Of a stretch of DNA of 64,000 bases, positions 16,838-25,104 are shown piece after piece. The position numbers were made by a program, and so were the translations under genes. A model generated the notes under the pieces. The model saw only the letters and a program-made list of their open reading frames with translations, ran no database searches and was not told the DNA's origin. Position 1 is the first letter of the stretch; every line of letters starts with the position of its first letter. This stretch comes from JAJECS01 sp965262745 (GTDB taxonomy: Bacteria; Chloroflexota; UBA11872), in the NCBI GenBank assembly GCA_965262745.1, contig OZ253558.1, forward strand, positions 682,001 through 746,000. The letters run 5' to 3'.

Positions 16838-17857
16838 ATGACGACCGGCACGTCGCCGCCCGACCTGAGCACCAGGCTGGAGCAATACGCTGGCGCCAAG
16901 CGCCGCGGCGTCGAATGGCTGCTGCGGCAGACCCACGCTGACGGCTCCATCGGCGATCCGGCACACGGATTCAGGTTCTATCGCGTGCCCTGGACGTTCA
17001 CGGTCGCCGGCGAGACCGCGGCGGCCACGGCGATCTGCGGTTGGATTCGACGGCACATGTTCACCCCGGAGGGCGACTTCGACCGTGGCCGGCGGGTGCT
17101 GACCGACGCCTACGCCTACCGAAACGCCACGCTCGTCTACGGCGCGCACATGGCGCGGCAATTTGACCTGAGCAGCCGCGGTCTCGAGTTCGTCCTCACC
17201 ATGCAGGACCCGCAGTCTGGCGGTTTCACGAACGACCTGGAGGCGGACGGCACACCGGGCGACGTGATGGACATTCCGTACGCCTGCGGCTGTGGGCTGG
17301 CTTGTATCGCTCTCGGCCGTCTGGACGCGGCCCGGGCCGTGCACGCCTTTCTCGAGCGGATTTGGCGGGCGCAGCGTGAGCTGCCCGACCGGTTGCACTA
17401 CGCGTGGTCGCGCGAGCGGCAGGCGCTCGTCACCGGCGGGGCCGACGAGCCATCGTGGTTCACCGTCGAGGCGCAGGCGGCCCGGAAGCAACGCTGGACG
17501 GTCGGCGGCATCGCCGCGGCGTTCCTCTGCCGGCTGCACATGGTGGACCCGCGATCGAACTATGTATCGCTCGCACGCGACTACATGGCGTTCTCGATGC
17601 AATGCACGCTGCGGCAGTTCGACTACGCCCAGGTCTGCAAGAGCGGCTGGGGCGCGGCGTTGCTCTATCAGCTCACCGGGGATGCCGAGTACGGCGCCTG
17701 GGCGGCTCGAGTGGGCGACTGGTTCGTCGAGACGCAACAAGCGGACGGCTCGTGGTCTTGGGACCAAAACGCAACGCTCGGCGAAACCATCGAATTGACC
17801 GCTGAATTCGCGGCGCACGTAGACACGATCATCGGATGCCTGGCAAGCCGAGCATGA
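16838..17857 (+). CDS. alpha/alpha-toroid (prenyltransferase/terpenoid-cyclase-like) protein
   Basis: 339 aa from ATG 16838. Repeated helical pairs with QW-like or toroid motifs: GVEWLLRQTHADGSIGD, LEFVLTMQDPQSGGFTND and VGDWFVETQQADGSWSWD. These mark an alpha/alpha-barrel as in squalene-hopene cyclase, prenyltransferase beta subunits or glycoside lyases. The DxDD motif of class II cyclases is absent, and no signal peptide or membrane segment is seen. No family function can be assigned. It precedes a zinc alcohol dehydrogenase by 70 nt with a palindromic repeat in the gap. Confidence 0.6.
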   Translation: MTTGTSPPDLSTRLEQYAGAKRRGVEWLLRQTHADGSIGDPAHGFRFYRVPWTFTVAGETAAATAICGWIRRHMFTPEGDFDRGRRVLTDAYAYRNATLVYGAHMARQFDLSSRGLEFVLTMQDPQSGGFTNDLEADGTPGDVMDIPYACGCGLACIALGRLDAARAVHAFLERIWRAQRELPDRLHYAWSRERQALVTGGADEPSWFTVEAQAARKQRWTVGGIAAAFLCRLHMVDPRSNYVSLARDYMAFSMQCTLRQFDYAQVCKSGWGAALLYQLTGDAEYGAWAARVGDWFVETQQADGSWSWDQNATLGETIELTAEFAAHVDTIIGCLASRA

Positions 17858-17888
17858 CCCCCAAGCGCGAGAGGCCGTCCCATCCGTC

Positions 17889-17908
17889 ATTCCCGCGAAC
17901 GCGGGAAT
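17889..17908. repeat. REP-like palindrome
   Basis: Perfect inverted repeat, 9-bp arms ATTCCCGCG / CGCGGGAAT around AA, in the gap between two co-directional genes. Such CATTCCCGCGAA-type elements are dispersed intergenic repeats in many GC-rich genomes. A related element lies at 21384-21403. It may act as a transcript-end stabiliser or weak terminator. Confidence 0.55.
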
Positions 17909-17927
17909 CGAGCCCGAAAAACCGCGC

Positions 17928-19019
17928 ATGATCTCGAGTCGTGGGGCCGTGCTCACGGCCGCGCACCGCATCGAGCTGCGCGACTTCCCCCTTCCGGAAA
18001 TCGACGACGACGACGGCCTCCTGCGAATCGAGCTCGCCGGCGTCTGCGGCAGCGACATCCACCATTGGGATGGCCACTCAGCCGTCTGTCGCAATGTCCC
18101 GGCCTTGCTGGGCCACGAAATCGTCGGCCGCATCGAGAAGGTGGGCGCGGCGGCGGCCGAGCGCTGGCAGGTCCGGGCTGGCGACCGCGTCATCGTCGAG
18201 GCCAGCTTCGGTTGCGGCTCTTGTGAATGGTGCCGGCGCGGTTCCTATCAGATCTGCGCCGACGAGCGGGGCTACGGCGGGCGGATTTCGGCCGCCAATC
18301 CGCCCCACCTCTGGGGCGCCTATGGCCAGTTTCTCTACCTGCCGCCGCGCGCCCGCGTTCACCGCCTGTCCGAACGGATCACGCCCGAGGCGGGCGTCGT
18401 GATCGGCGCGGTGCTGGCCAACGGCATTCGCTGGGTGCGCACACTGGGCAACGCCGGCATCGGCGACACGGTCGTCGTCTTCGGACCGGGACCCCAAGGA
18501 CTGGCGGCGACGATTGCGGCGCACGCCGCCGGCGCCCGACAGATCATCGTGGTCGGTCTGGCGCGCGACCGCACACGGCTTGACCTAGCCGAGGACTTCG
18601 GCGCCAGCGACACGCTGGTGGCGTCACAGGCGACCGTCGCCGAGATTGCGGAACTAACGGAAAATCGGATGGCGGATGTCGCAATCGACGTGACGGCCAG
18701 CCCGCACGCGGCGGGCCAAGCAGCTCTGGTCGCGCGACCGCTTGGGACCTTTGTGATGGCCGGATCGAAAGGCGGCGCGCCGGTCGAGCTGCCCTGGGAC
18801 GAACTGGTGCGAAAGGAAGTGCGCGCGCTGGGCGTCAACAGCCACGAAACCCAGGCCGTCCGCGCGGCCGTCCAACTGGCCGAGACCGGGCGCTACCCGC
18901 TCGAACGCATGCTCACCCACCGCCTGCCCCTGGCCCAGGCCGCCGAGGCCATCGAGCTGGTCCGCTCAGCCACCACCGCCGACGGCGTGGTCAAAGTCGC
19001 CCTTGATCCGTGGGACTAG
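17928..19019 (+). CDS. zinc-dependent alcohol dehydrogenase (MDR family)
   Basis: 363 aa medium-chain dehydrogenase. Catalytic zinc ligands are Cys40 (GVCGSDIHHWDG) and His63-Glu64 (LLGHEIVG). Structural zinc is bound by the Cys96, Cys99, Cys102 and Cys110 set (CGSCEWCRRGSYQIC). The coenzyme loop GPGPQGLAA precedes the nucleotide-binding helix. Overall pattern is closest to sorbitol or threonine dehydrogenase-like polyol dehydrogenases. ATG at 17928. Likely oxidises a sugar alcohol or secondary alcohol; specificity not determinable. Confidence 0.87.
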   Translation: MISSRGAVLTAAHRIELRDFPLPEIDDDDGLLRIELAGVCGSDIHHWDGHSAVCRNVPALLGHEIVGRIEKVGAAAAERWQVRAGDRVIVEASFGCGSCEWCRRGSYQICADERGYGGRISAANPPHLWGAYGQFLYLPPRARVHRLSERITPEAGVVIGAVLANGIRWVRTLGNAGIGDTVVVFGPGPQGLAATIAAHAAGARQIIVVGLARDRTRLDLAEDFGASDTLVASQATVAEIAELTENRMADVAIDVTASPHAAGQAALVARPLGTFVMAGSKGGAPVELPWDELVRKEVRALGVNSHETQAVRAAVQLAETGRYPLERMLTHRLPLAQAAEAIELVRSATTADGVVKVALDPWD

Positions 19020-19226
19020 GTGTACTGACCACACAGGTGTGAGACGCGGCTGACGGGCGGCAGGCCGTCCAGCGGCGCACTGAGGCCGCTGGGAGATCGC
19101 ATAGGGTCCAACGAAAGGTCGCTGGACGCGCTACCTTCCTGGTGCCGGGCGGAAGGGTAGCAGAACCCTGGTGTGTCGAGGCGCGGCTAGTCCGTATGCT
19201 GGGCCTGGGAGCGAAAGAGCGGCGAC

Positions 19227-19409
19227 ATGGCAAATGACCCAGCACCACTGACGCGGGCGGGTTTGCGCGAGGAACTCGACCGAATCCTCCAGCACTACGC
19301 GACTAAAGCGGACCTGAAGGACCTTAAACTCAAGCTGACGCTGCGCGTGCTGCTGATCATCAGCGTGGCCACGGGGGGCATCATCGCGGTTGATCGACTA
19401 GCGACCTGA
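19227..19409 (+). CDS. small coiled-coil/membrane protein
   Basis: 60 aa. An N-terminal amphipathic helix (LREELDRILQHYATKADLKDLKLKL) read in two parts, LREELDRILQHY and ATKADLKDLKLKL, precedes one membrane segment (LRVLLIISVATGGIIAV) at the C-terminus. Layout resembles short phage- or island-borne proteins with a KADL coiled coil and tail anchor. No homologue recognised. It opens the accessory island at 19.2-21.4 kb; ribosome site weak. Confidence 0.5.
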   Translation: MANDPAPLTRAGLREELDRILQHYATKADLKDLKLKLTLRVLLIISVATGGIIAVDRLAT

Positions 19410-19509
19410 GCCTCCTCAGACTGACCCACTACCGTCGCGCCCATCAAGTGGCGCACCAGCGGCCCGCGCGGCATCCGAGCGGCACCGGAACACGGAGGAG
19501 GGAGTGACC

Positions 19510-19817
19510 ATGCGTCCACGGAATCCCGCGCCGTGGGCCATGTGGCCCACGGTCGTAGTGCTCGCCCTGCTGCTGCTGGCCACGGTGGCGGGCCGGTATA
19601 GAATCTGGGGGTGTTTTTCCTGTATTGGGCAATGTACGGCATCGTCACCGGCGAGGCGTTCGTCGTGCAGACGGTCTACCGGCACGAGCACCCCATCCTG
19701 TTCTGGATCATCGGCATTGCGCTACTCGCTCTCGCCGTGCTGACCATCATCAACCACCTCTGTTCCCAACTCGCCCCCGACTTTGCGTTCGCCTGGCTGG
19801 GAACCACCAATGGCTGA
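19510..19817 (+). pseudogene. small multi-pass membrane protein split by a frameshift
   Basis: ATG at 19510 follows a strong GGAGGAGGGAG site. The first frame gives a membrane segment (WPTVVVLALLLLATVAG) then reaches a G5/T5 tract at 19607-19618 (GGGGGTGTTTTT). The -1 frame from there continues with membrane-protein sequence: VFFLYWAMYGIVTGEAF, then PILFWIIGIALLALAVLTII, ending at 19817. Read together, the two halves form one roughly 100-residue protein with three membrane helices. Either a base was lost in a homopolymer (mutation or sequencing error), the ribosome slips, or the second half starts at GTG 19611. Its end overlaps the next gene by 8 nt. Confidence 0.5.
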
Positions 19818-21054
19818 AGCTGTAGAGCGCGTCGAGCTAAACCGAAGACTCTTCTTGCAACTCTCAGGCGCAAGCCTCGCGGCTGGCGGGCTACACGTTG
19901 CCCTTAAACGGCCTGCCCTCGCCGAGACTCCCGACCCCGCCAACGAAGAGCCGGATCTGTGCATCATTGACGAGCGATTCTGCGCAGACACCAGCGCAAG
20001 AAGAAGAATCGCCAGCGAAGAGCCGGATCTGTTCGTCATTGACGGCCTGACCGAGGCCGCCAACGATCCAGACGTGCAGCAATACATCCGCACCGGCGCT
20101 TTGCCATTCTGGATCGCGGGAATGTTCGTCAACGTTTGGCGTACGAACCTTAACTTCATATCCGTGCCACCAGATTTGGTCACCTACTACCGCCGGGCGG
20201 GGGTCGCATCCCGTGACCTGGCGGGCGCGCAATCGATTTGGGAGACGATTCCGCGTGAAACCCGTATGGCTGGGCCGCGAGCATTGCGAGACTTCCACAG
20301 TACTCGGGACTGGAGCCACTTCATTCCCCGCGCCCTGGGCGGCGGCGACAGCGCCAGTGAGGGCATCTTCGAGGACCGCTGGAAGAACCAAGCCAGAGGC
20401 CCGAAGGTAATGAAAGACTTTGAAATAGAAGAGGCGCGAAAGGCGCTCCGGACGGATGCACTGGTGCGTTCCATCAGGATGACAGCCACAGTCGCAGTGT
20501 CCGGGGCGCTGGTTGGGGCGGTAACGTCCGGGGTGTTCGCCGTCATGGAATATGGATTGCAGTACCACGAGGGGAAGATAACCCGGGCGGAGCTCTATGA
20601 GTCGGTATGGAAACAGGTGAGCGTGGGAGCTGCCGTTGGAGTCGGTATTGCGGGAATCATTTCCGGATTGGCGATACTTTTCCCTCCGCTGATGGCGGTT
20701 GTGAGCGCCTTTGTAGTGCCATTGACTTTTGCCAGCTTTGCCCTCGTGGGATACCAGTTCTACGATGCATCCAAGAGGTGGAGAGAAGCCGGATTCGATC
20801 CGCTGCTGGGCGCCTGGGACACATCGAAAGAGATCTCAAAGGAAGCCTGGGAAAGATCGGCGACGCTGTTCGAGGAATTTCAGAATTCCGCCGAGAGTGC
20901 GTGGGTTGAAACAACAGAGGCCGCCCAAAGGGTGATCAATTGGTTTAGAGTCAAGCTCTCGCCAGTCGCTACTTGTGACTACTCGCCAGTCGAGATCTAT
21001 GACTACCCGCTAGTTAATATTTATGACTACCGGCCAGTCGAGGTCTGTGACTAA
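19810..21054 (+). CDS. Tat-targeted protein with HNH-like motif and glycine-zipper membrane region
   Basis: 414 aa from ATG 19810; not recognised as a named family. Residues 11-30 (NRRLFLQLSGASLAAGGLHV) look like a twin-arginine signal. EEPDLxxID occurs twice (46-54 and 70-78), encoded by a repeat 72 nt apart. Residues 167-196 (DWSHFIPRALGG, then GIFEDRWKNQARG) resemble an HNH core: the His in WSH and the terminal Asn. Three glycine-rich hydrophobic stretches follow: about 224-246 (SGALVGAVTSG), 270-292 and 293-315. The C-terminus consists of YDY-containing 8-residue repeats. Composition is lower in GC than neighbours. The layout suggests an exported or membrane-inserting nuclease-like effector; this is inference. 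Confidence 0.55.
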   Translation: MAEAVERVELNRRLFLQLSGASLAAGGLHVALKRPALAETPDPANEEPDLCIIDERFCADTSARRRIASEEPDLFVIDGLTEAANDPDVQQYIRTGALPFWIAGMFVNVWRTNLNFISVPPDLVTYYRRAGVASRDLAGAQSIWETIPRETRMAGPRALRDFHSTRDWSHFIPRALGGGDSASEGIFEDRWKNQARGPKVMKDFEIEEARKALRTDALVRSIRMTATVAVSGALVGAVTSGVFAVMEYGLQYHEGKITRAELYESVWKQVSVGAAVGVGIAGIISGLAILFPPLMAVVSAFVVPLTFASFALVGYQFYDASKRWREAGFDPLLGAWDTSKEISKEAWERSATLFEEFQNSAESAWVETTEAAQRVINWFRVKLSPVATCDYSPVEIYDYPLVNIYDYRPVEVCD

Positions 21055-21056
21055 TG
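20961..21056 (+). repeat. four 24-bp tandem repeats ending an ORF
   Basis: Four units of 24 bp start at 20961, 20985, 21009 and 21033 (consensus begins GCCAGTCGAGATCTATGACT). They are in frame and encode [C/Y]DY-x-x-V-x-[I/V] units. The fourth unit contains the stop codon. A degenerate fifth unit, GCCTGTCGAGGCCTACACCT, lies at 21116-21135 beyond the gene. Confidence 0.8.
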
Positions 21057-21433
21057 AGAAGGGATACCGGAGTGAAATCAGGCGATGACGACTCCCACCG
21101 CACAATGACCAATCTGCCTGTCGAGGCCTACACCTAGCAGGAGAGGTTTGAACGCGAGCCGGAACGTATCCTCTCCCTAACCTGGCCTGCGCTGGTTTCG
21201 CCGAAGACAGCAGCGGGCTGGGGCCGTACGCCTCGGTGCAGGCGGGCCTCAACAACATCGTCGTCGTTCTGGAGAACGCCTGGCGGTTGCGCGCCTTTCG
21301 CAGCATCTGCCGCCACTGCGGGAGACAGCCGCTCCGAGCTGCGGACATGAGTCGAGTCCAGCCGGTGATTCGGTCGGTCCTGGATTCCGGCTTCCGCCGG
21401 AATGACGAATCTCCAGATCGACCGAGCCAGCCT
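21057..21433. other. intergenic region with gene fragment
   Basis: No complete gene. A frame on the + strand after a TGA near 21148 reads as plausible protein (LPNLACAGFAEDSSGLG, then PYASVQAGLNNIVVVLENAW, about 21171-21285) without a start or homologous context, so it may be a fragment of a lost gene. A REP-like palindrome lies at 21384-21403. Confidence 0.35.
21384..21403. repeat. REP-like palindrome
   Basis: Inverted repeat with 8-bp arms ATTCCGGC / GCCGGAAT around TTCC, directly followed by GACG. It is similar in type to the element at 17889-17908, differing in the arm core (CCGGC versus CCCGCG). Confidence 0.5.
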
Positions 21434-22654
21434 CTATCTCGCGGCTTGGACCGACTCCCTCAGAGCCCCCACGAAGCCGTGCGCGTGCTCGGCGTCGCGG
21501 TGGGGGTTGAGCGAGAGGCGGATGCGGGCGTGGCCGTTCATGTGGCCGAAGGTGCTGCCCCAGCCGCGCTGCGAGAGCTCATTGAACACTCGCTCCATGT
21601 CCACTGTGTCAGACGTGAAATTCACGACGCCGATCAGCGGCCGGACCATCAGCCGCAGCTCGTCGATAGCTTCGATGCCCTCGACGACGATGCGCACGGA
21701 CTCGAGCAGCCGCGCGGCGGAGGCGCGGTAGCCGGCGCGTCCCAGGTGGCGCATAACCGACCACGCCGCGGCGGCATGGTCGCCGGGCTTGGTGGCGGTG
21801 AGCGTGTGGATGAACGTCGTCTCCAGCGGCACCGCCTGTAGCAGGCTTGCGTCGCGGATGAGGAAGAACCCGGTCGCCACCGGCAGCAGGCCCACCTTAT
21901 GGCCGTCGGTCATGAATGAGCTCACGCCCGGCACGCCGAGATCGAAGTCGGGCAGATCGTGTCCCAGCTCGCGCATGAACGGCAGGATGAAGCCGCCGAA
22001 CGCGCCGTCGACGTGCAGGTACAGCTCGTGCTCAAGCGCCAGCTTGGCGAACTCGGGCACGGGGTCCAGCTGACCGAAGTTGCCCTCGGGGGCGGAGCAG
22101 ATCAGCCCCACGGTGTTGGGCGTTATGGCGCGCCTGACGGCGTCCACGTCCGGGCGCATCTGCTCGTCGACGGGCGTCTCGACCAGGCGGATCCCGAGCA
22201 GCTCGGCGCCCAGCCGGAAGCTGTAGTGCGCCGAGGTGGGCATCACTATTTCCGGCTCCGCCTTTCCGCCAAGGTTGCGCGCCAGCCGCATGGCCGACAT
22301 GTTCGACTCGGTGCCGCCGCTGGTGATGAAGCCCGTGGCCTCAGGCCGGCCGAGCAGGCTGGCCATCATGCGCACGGCTTCCTTCTCGAACGCGTAGGCG
22401 CCCGGATTCATCTCACGCGCCCACTCCACGAAATAGGTGCCGCGCGCCAGGGTCGCGACGCGCTCCGCGATGGGGTGCGGCGGGCCGACGTAGGTGATGC
22501 CGAAGTTGCGCTCGACGGAGAAGGGATCTTCCGACAGCCGGGCTTGCACCTCGCCGAGGACCTCAGATTCGGGCGTGCCGTCTTCCGGAAACGCCATCGG
22601 CGGCGGCATGGGCAATGGGTCTCGGGGCGTATGTCGCTCGAATTCCTGGGCCAC
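21434..22654 (-). CDS. PLP-dependent group II decarboxylase (glutamate/tyrosine decarboxylase-like)
   Basis: 406 aa fold-I PLP enzyme. TSGGTESNM (111-119) is the phosphate-binding stretch, SAHYSF has the ring-stacking His143, HVDGAFGG has Asp216, and MTDGHKVG carries the Schiff-base Lys253. It resembles the compact group II decarboxylases (MfnA-type, aspartate or tyrosine) more than long GadA/B. It starts 4 nt after the stop of the dimethylformamidase-like gene, so the two are one minus-strand transcription unit, fed by a Gfo/Idh/MocA gene further upstream. Substrate not determinable. Confidence 0.83.
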   Translation of the reverse strand: MAQEFERHTPRDPLPMPPPMAFPEDGTPESEVLGEVQARLSEDPFSVERNFGITYVGPPHPIAERVATLARGTYFVEWAREMNPGAYAFEKEAVRMMASLLGRPEATGFITSGGTESNMSAMRLARNLGGKAEPEIVMPTSAHYSFRLGAELLGIRLVETPVDEQMRPDVDAVRRAITPNTVGLICSAPEGNFGQLDPVPEFAKLALEHELYLHVDGAFGGFILPFMRELGHDLPDFDLGVPGVSSFMTDGHKVGLLPVATGFFLIRDASLLQAVPLETTFIHTLTATKPGDHAAAAWSVMRHLGRAGYRASAARLLESVRIVVEGIEAIDELRLMVRPLIGVVNFTSDTVDMERVFNELSQRGWGSTFGHMNGHARIRLSLNPHRDAEHAHGFVGALRESVQAAR

Positions 22655-22658
22655 GGGT

Positions 22659-24995
22659 CTACTCCTTCAGAAGGCTCGGGCCGGACCAGCCCTCGTGCAT
22701 CCACGTTCCGGGATTGGCCGACGGATCGGCCAGCGGCTCGGGCGACGCGAACCGCCGCACGACGTTCTCGGTCACGCGTGAAACCGTGTTCTCATAGTCG
22801 TTGTAGGACAGGCACGAACGCCAGGCGATGGAGCCCACGGAGAACACGCCGCCGCCATTGGGCGTCTCGAAGTACGTCATGTCGGCGCGAATAAACGGAT
22901 GGAACTCGCCGGGCATCGGTGGATCCGAGACCTTCACGCCGTCGATGCCGCGCGTGTACCACAGCGCCTCGTCGGCCAACCCGACGTATTTGTCGGAGTG
23001 CCCCAGCGACGAGGCCAGCAGCAACGTGTGCGGCGGCGTGCCCAGACCGAAGTCCAGGCGGTCCATTTCGTAGCCCGCGGCGCCGTGATTGACCACCAGC
23101 GAAGGGATGTCGCCGATGCGCTCATCGTCGCCGATGCCGTCAAAGATGAAGGCCGCGCGCGGGTCGTGGCTGTCGGGCAGCCGAAAGTAGGGCGAGCCCT
23201 TGTCGAAGCCTGCCGAGCCGCAGCCGATGCCGACCAGGGCCTGGGGCGGACGGCCGCGGTTGCGCCAGGTGCCGCCCAGCTCGCCGGTTGTGGCGATCAC
23301 CCGCTCGGCCGGCGCGTGCTCGAACGGCCAGCTTGTGCCCCAGCGCCGCACCTCGACGACGTGCGGTCGGTTCGGGTCGACGGCGGTGACGCCGAAGAAC
23401 CCGTTGCCGCCCAGGTACATCATGCATCCGCCGTCGTTTAGGTAGGTCTCCAGCCCCTGGATCATGGGGGAGGTCCAATACTCGGGATGCGAGCCGGAGA
23501 TGATGACGCGGTGCCGCTTGAGCAGATCCGCGCCCTGGGCGTGGAGGTCGTGGTCCGTGATCACGTCATAGGCCAGGCCGCGGGCCTCGAGCCAATCGAT
23601 CATGTAGAGATCGGCCGGGAATCGCGACGGCGCCGACCAGACGCGGTAGCGATAGGTGGCGCGCATGTTCAAGATCGGCCGGCGCCAGGAGCACAGCGCC
23701 GCGCCCGTCCCGTCGGTGTGGAAGTCGTATAGGCCCGGCATCTGGTTCGCCCGCAGGAATTCGTGCGACGCCGGGTTCAGGCTGGGATCGGCGTTGGGGA
23801 CGCGCTCCGGGTTCCAGAACCCGCCGTCGACGTCCCGGAAATTGGCATAGGTGACGTACGAAACCGTCGACATCAACACGCCAATGGCGGCAGTTTTTGC
23901 GCCGTCGGCAGGCCGCACAAAGAAGGTGATGTAGTCCTCGTCGTCGCCCGACCGCACCCAGGCGGCGTAGACACCGCTGCGCAGCTCATCCGGCACGGTC
24001 AGCTCGAAGTCAACCTCCCAGAGGGCGTCTTCGAGGTCGTCGTCATGGAAGTGAATCGCGCCATATTCGTCCGGCGCGAGCCGGAAGTTCGTCTCGCGGC
24101 CGGTGTGGTTGTGACCGGTGACGCCGCGGGTGGGCATCTGCACCGCGCTGCCGTGGAGACCGTGCGGACCGATGTCGGTGACCCGGGTGGTGCTGATGTC
24201 CTTGCTGAAATCCCAGGCGGCGACCAACCCGGCCACCGCCAGCGAGTCGCCGCCACGCGCGAGGGCCCCGATCTCGTCACTTGAGAGCGCGCGATCGTAG
24301 AGGCGCGGCGCGTCGATCCTCCCGTTGAAGTGGGAATTCGTAAGCACGGCGCCGTCCTCATGGGACTCGAGGGCGGCGGCCATGAGCAGCGGCGTTCCCG
24401 CGGCCGGCCTGGCACTAAGCGCCGTCGTGGTCACATAGCCGCGGCCGCGCTCGACCGGCCAGAGATGCCTGGGGACTTGATAGACGCTGAGTGTCCGCGA
24501 GGCGCCGTCATAGGTTATGGCCGCGAACGTCCACTGATGCTCGAGCAGCGGCGTCACGGCGCCTGCGGCCGTCCTGCCGCCCGCGCCATCACCCACCACC
24601 GCCTGAAGATCGCCGCCTATTCCCACGAAGAGGCCATAGCCGGAACTCGCCGGAGTCTCGAGGCCATGCGTGACGATGGCTTGCGCCTCCCCTTTCACGG
24701 GCGTCGTGGGGAGAATCCAGGCCGTGAACGTGAAGCTGTCGAGTTCGCCCAGCACGTCGGCATAGGGAATCTGCACGCTGGAGCCAGTTCGGATGGCCTG
24801 CTCGCGGCCGGCGTAGTCGCCGCTGATGGCGGACTCGACCAAGGGGGCTTTGAAACCGGGCCCACGGGGATTGTCGTCGCAATGCACCAGCCGGACGAGG
24901 TCCGCCTGGTAGGTGGGGTGCGCGCTGCTGACCATGAAGCGCACCGTGTCGCCGGGAGCGACGTGCAGGGGATCGCAGTAGCCGACGACCTTCAT
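22659..24995 (-). CDS. N,N-dimethylformamidase large-subunit-like protein with LamG-like region
   Basis: 778 aa. The N-terminal half contains a concanavalin/LamG-like region (IPYADVLGELDSFTFTAWIL in two pieces, and NSHFNGRIDAPRLYDRALS). The C-terminal half matches the N,N-dimethylformamidase beta-like domain: YDFHTDGTGAALCSWRRP, RYRVWSAPSRFPADLYMIDW (piecewise), ISGSHPEYWTSPMIQGLE and GELGGTWRNRGRP. Known DMFases hold a mononuclear iron with a two-Tyr, one-Glu ligand set. The Tyr of HPEYW and the Glu of GELGG are candidates here, not verified. The usual partner small subunit is not seen nearby. No signal peptide. Probably hydrolyses an amide or formamide. Confidence 0.72.
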   Translation of the reverse strand: MKVVGYCDPLHVAPGDTVRFMVSSAHPTYQADLVRLVHCDDNPRGPGFKAPLVESAISGDYAGREQAIRTGSSVQIPYADVLGELDSFTFTAWILPTTPVKGEAQAIVTHGLETPASSGYGLFVGIGGDLQAVVGDGAGGRTAAGAVTPLLEHQWTFAAITYDGASRTLSVYQVPRHLWPVERGRGYVTTTALSARPAAGTPLLMAAALESHEDGAVLTNSHFNGRIDAPRLYDRALSSDEIGALARGGDSLAVAGLVAAWDFSKDISTTRVTDIGPHGLHGSAVQMPTRGVTGHNHTGRETNFRLAPDEYGAIHFHDDDLEDALWEVDFELTVPDELRSGVYAAWVRSGDDEDYITFFVRPADGAKTAAIGVLMSTVSYVTYANFRDVDGGFWNPERVPNADPSLNPASHEFLRANQMPGLYDFHTDGTGAALCSWRRPILNMRATYRYRVWSAPSRFPADLYMIDWLEARGLAYDVITDHDLHAQGADLLKRHRVIISGSHPEYWTSPMIQGLETYLNDGGCMMYLGGNGFFGVTAVDPNRPHVVEVRRWGTSWPFEHAPAERVIATTGELGGTWRNRGRPPQALVGIGCGSAGFDKGSPYFRLPDSHDPRAAFIFDGIGDDERIGDIPSLVVNHGAAGYEMDRLDFGLGTPPHTLLLASSLGHSDKYVGLADEALWYTRGIDGVKVSDPPMPGEFHPFIRADMTYFETPNGGGVFSVGSIAWRSCLSYNDYENTVSRVTENVVRRFASPEPLADPSANPGTWMHEGWSGPSLLKE

Positions 24996-25104
24996 TCCTC
25001 ACCGGTCCCTTGCTGCGGATTGCAGCGAAATGTCCGACGGTTGCGGCGCCCAGCATGCCGCAGAACGCCCTCACGTGCCGACACGACATCGGGATGTTGC
25101 CGGG

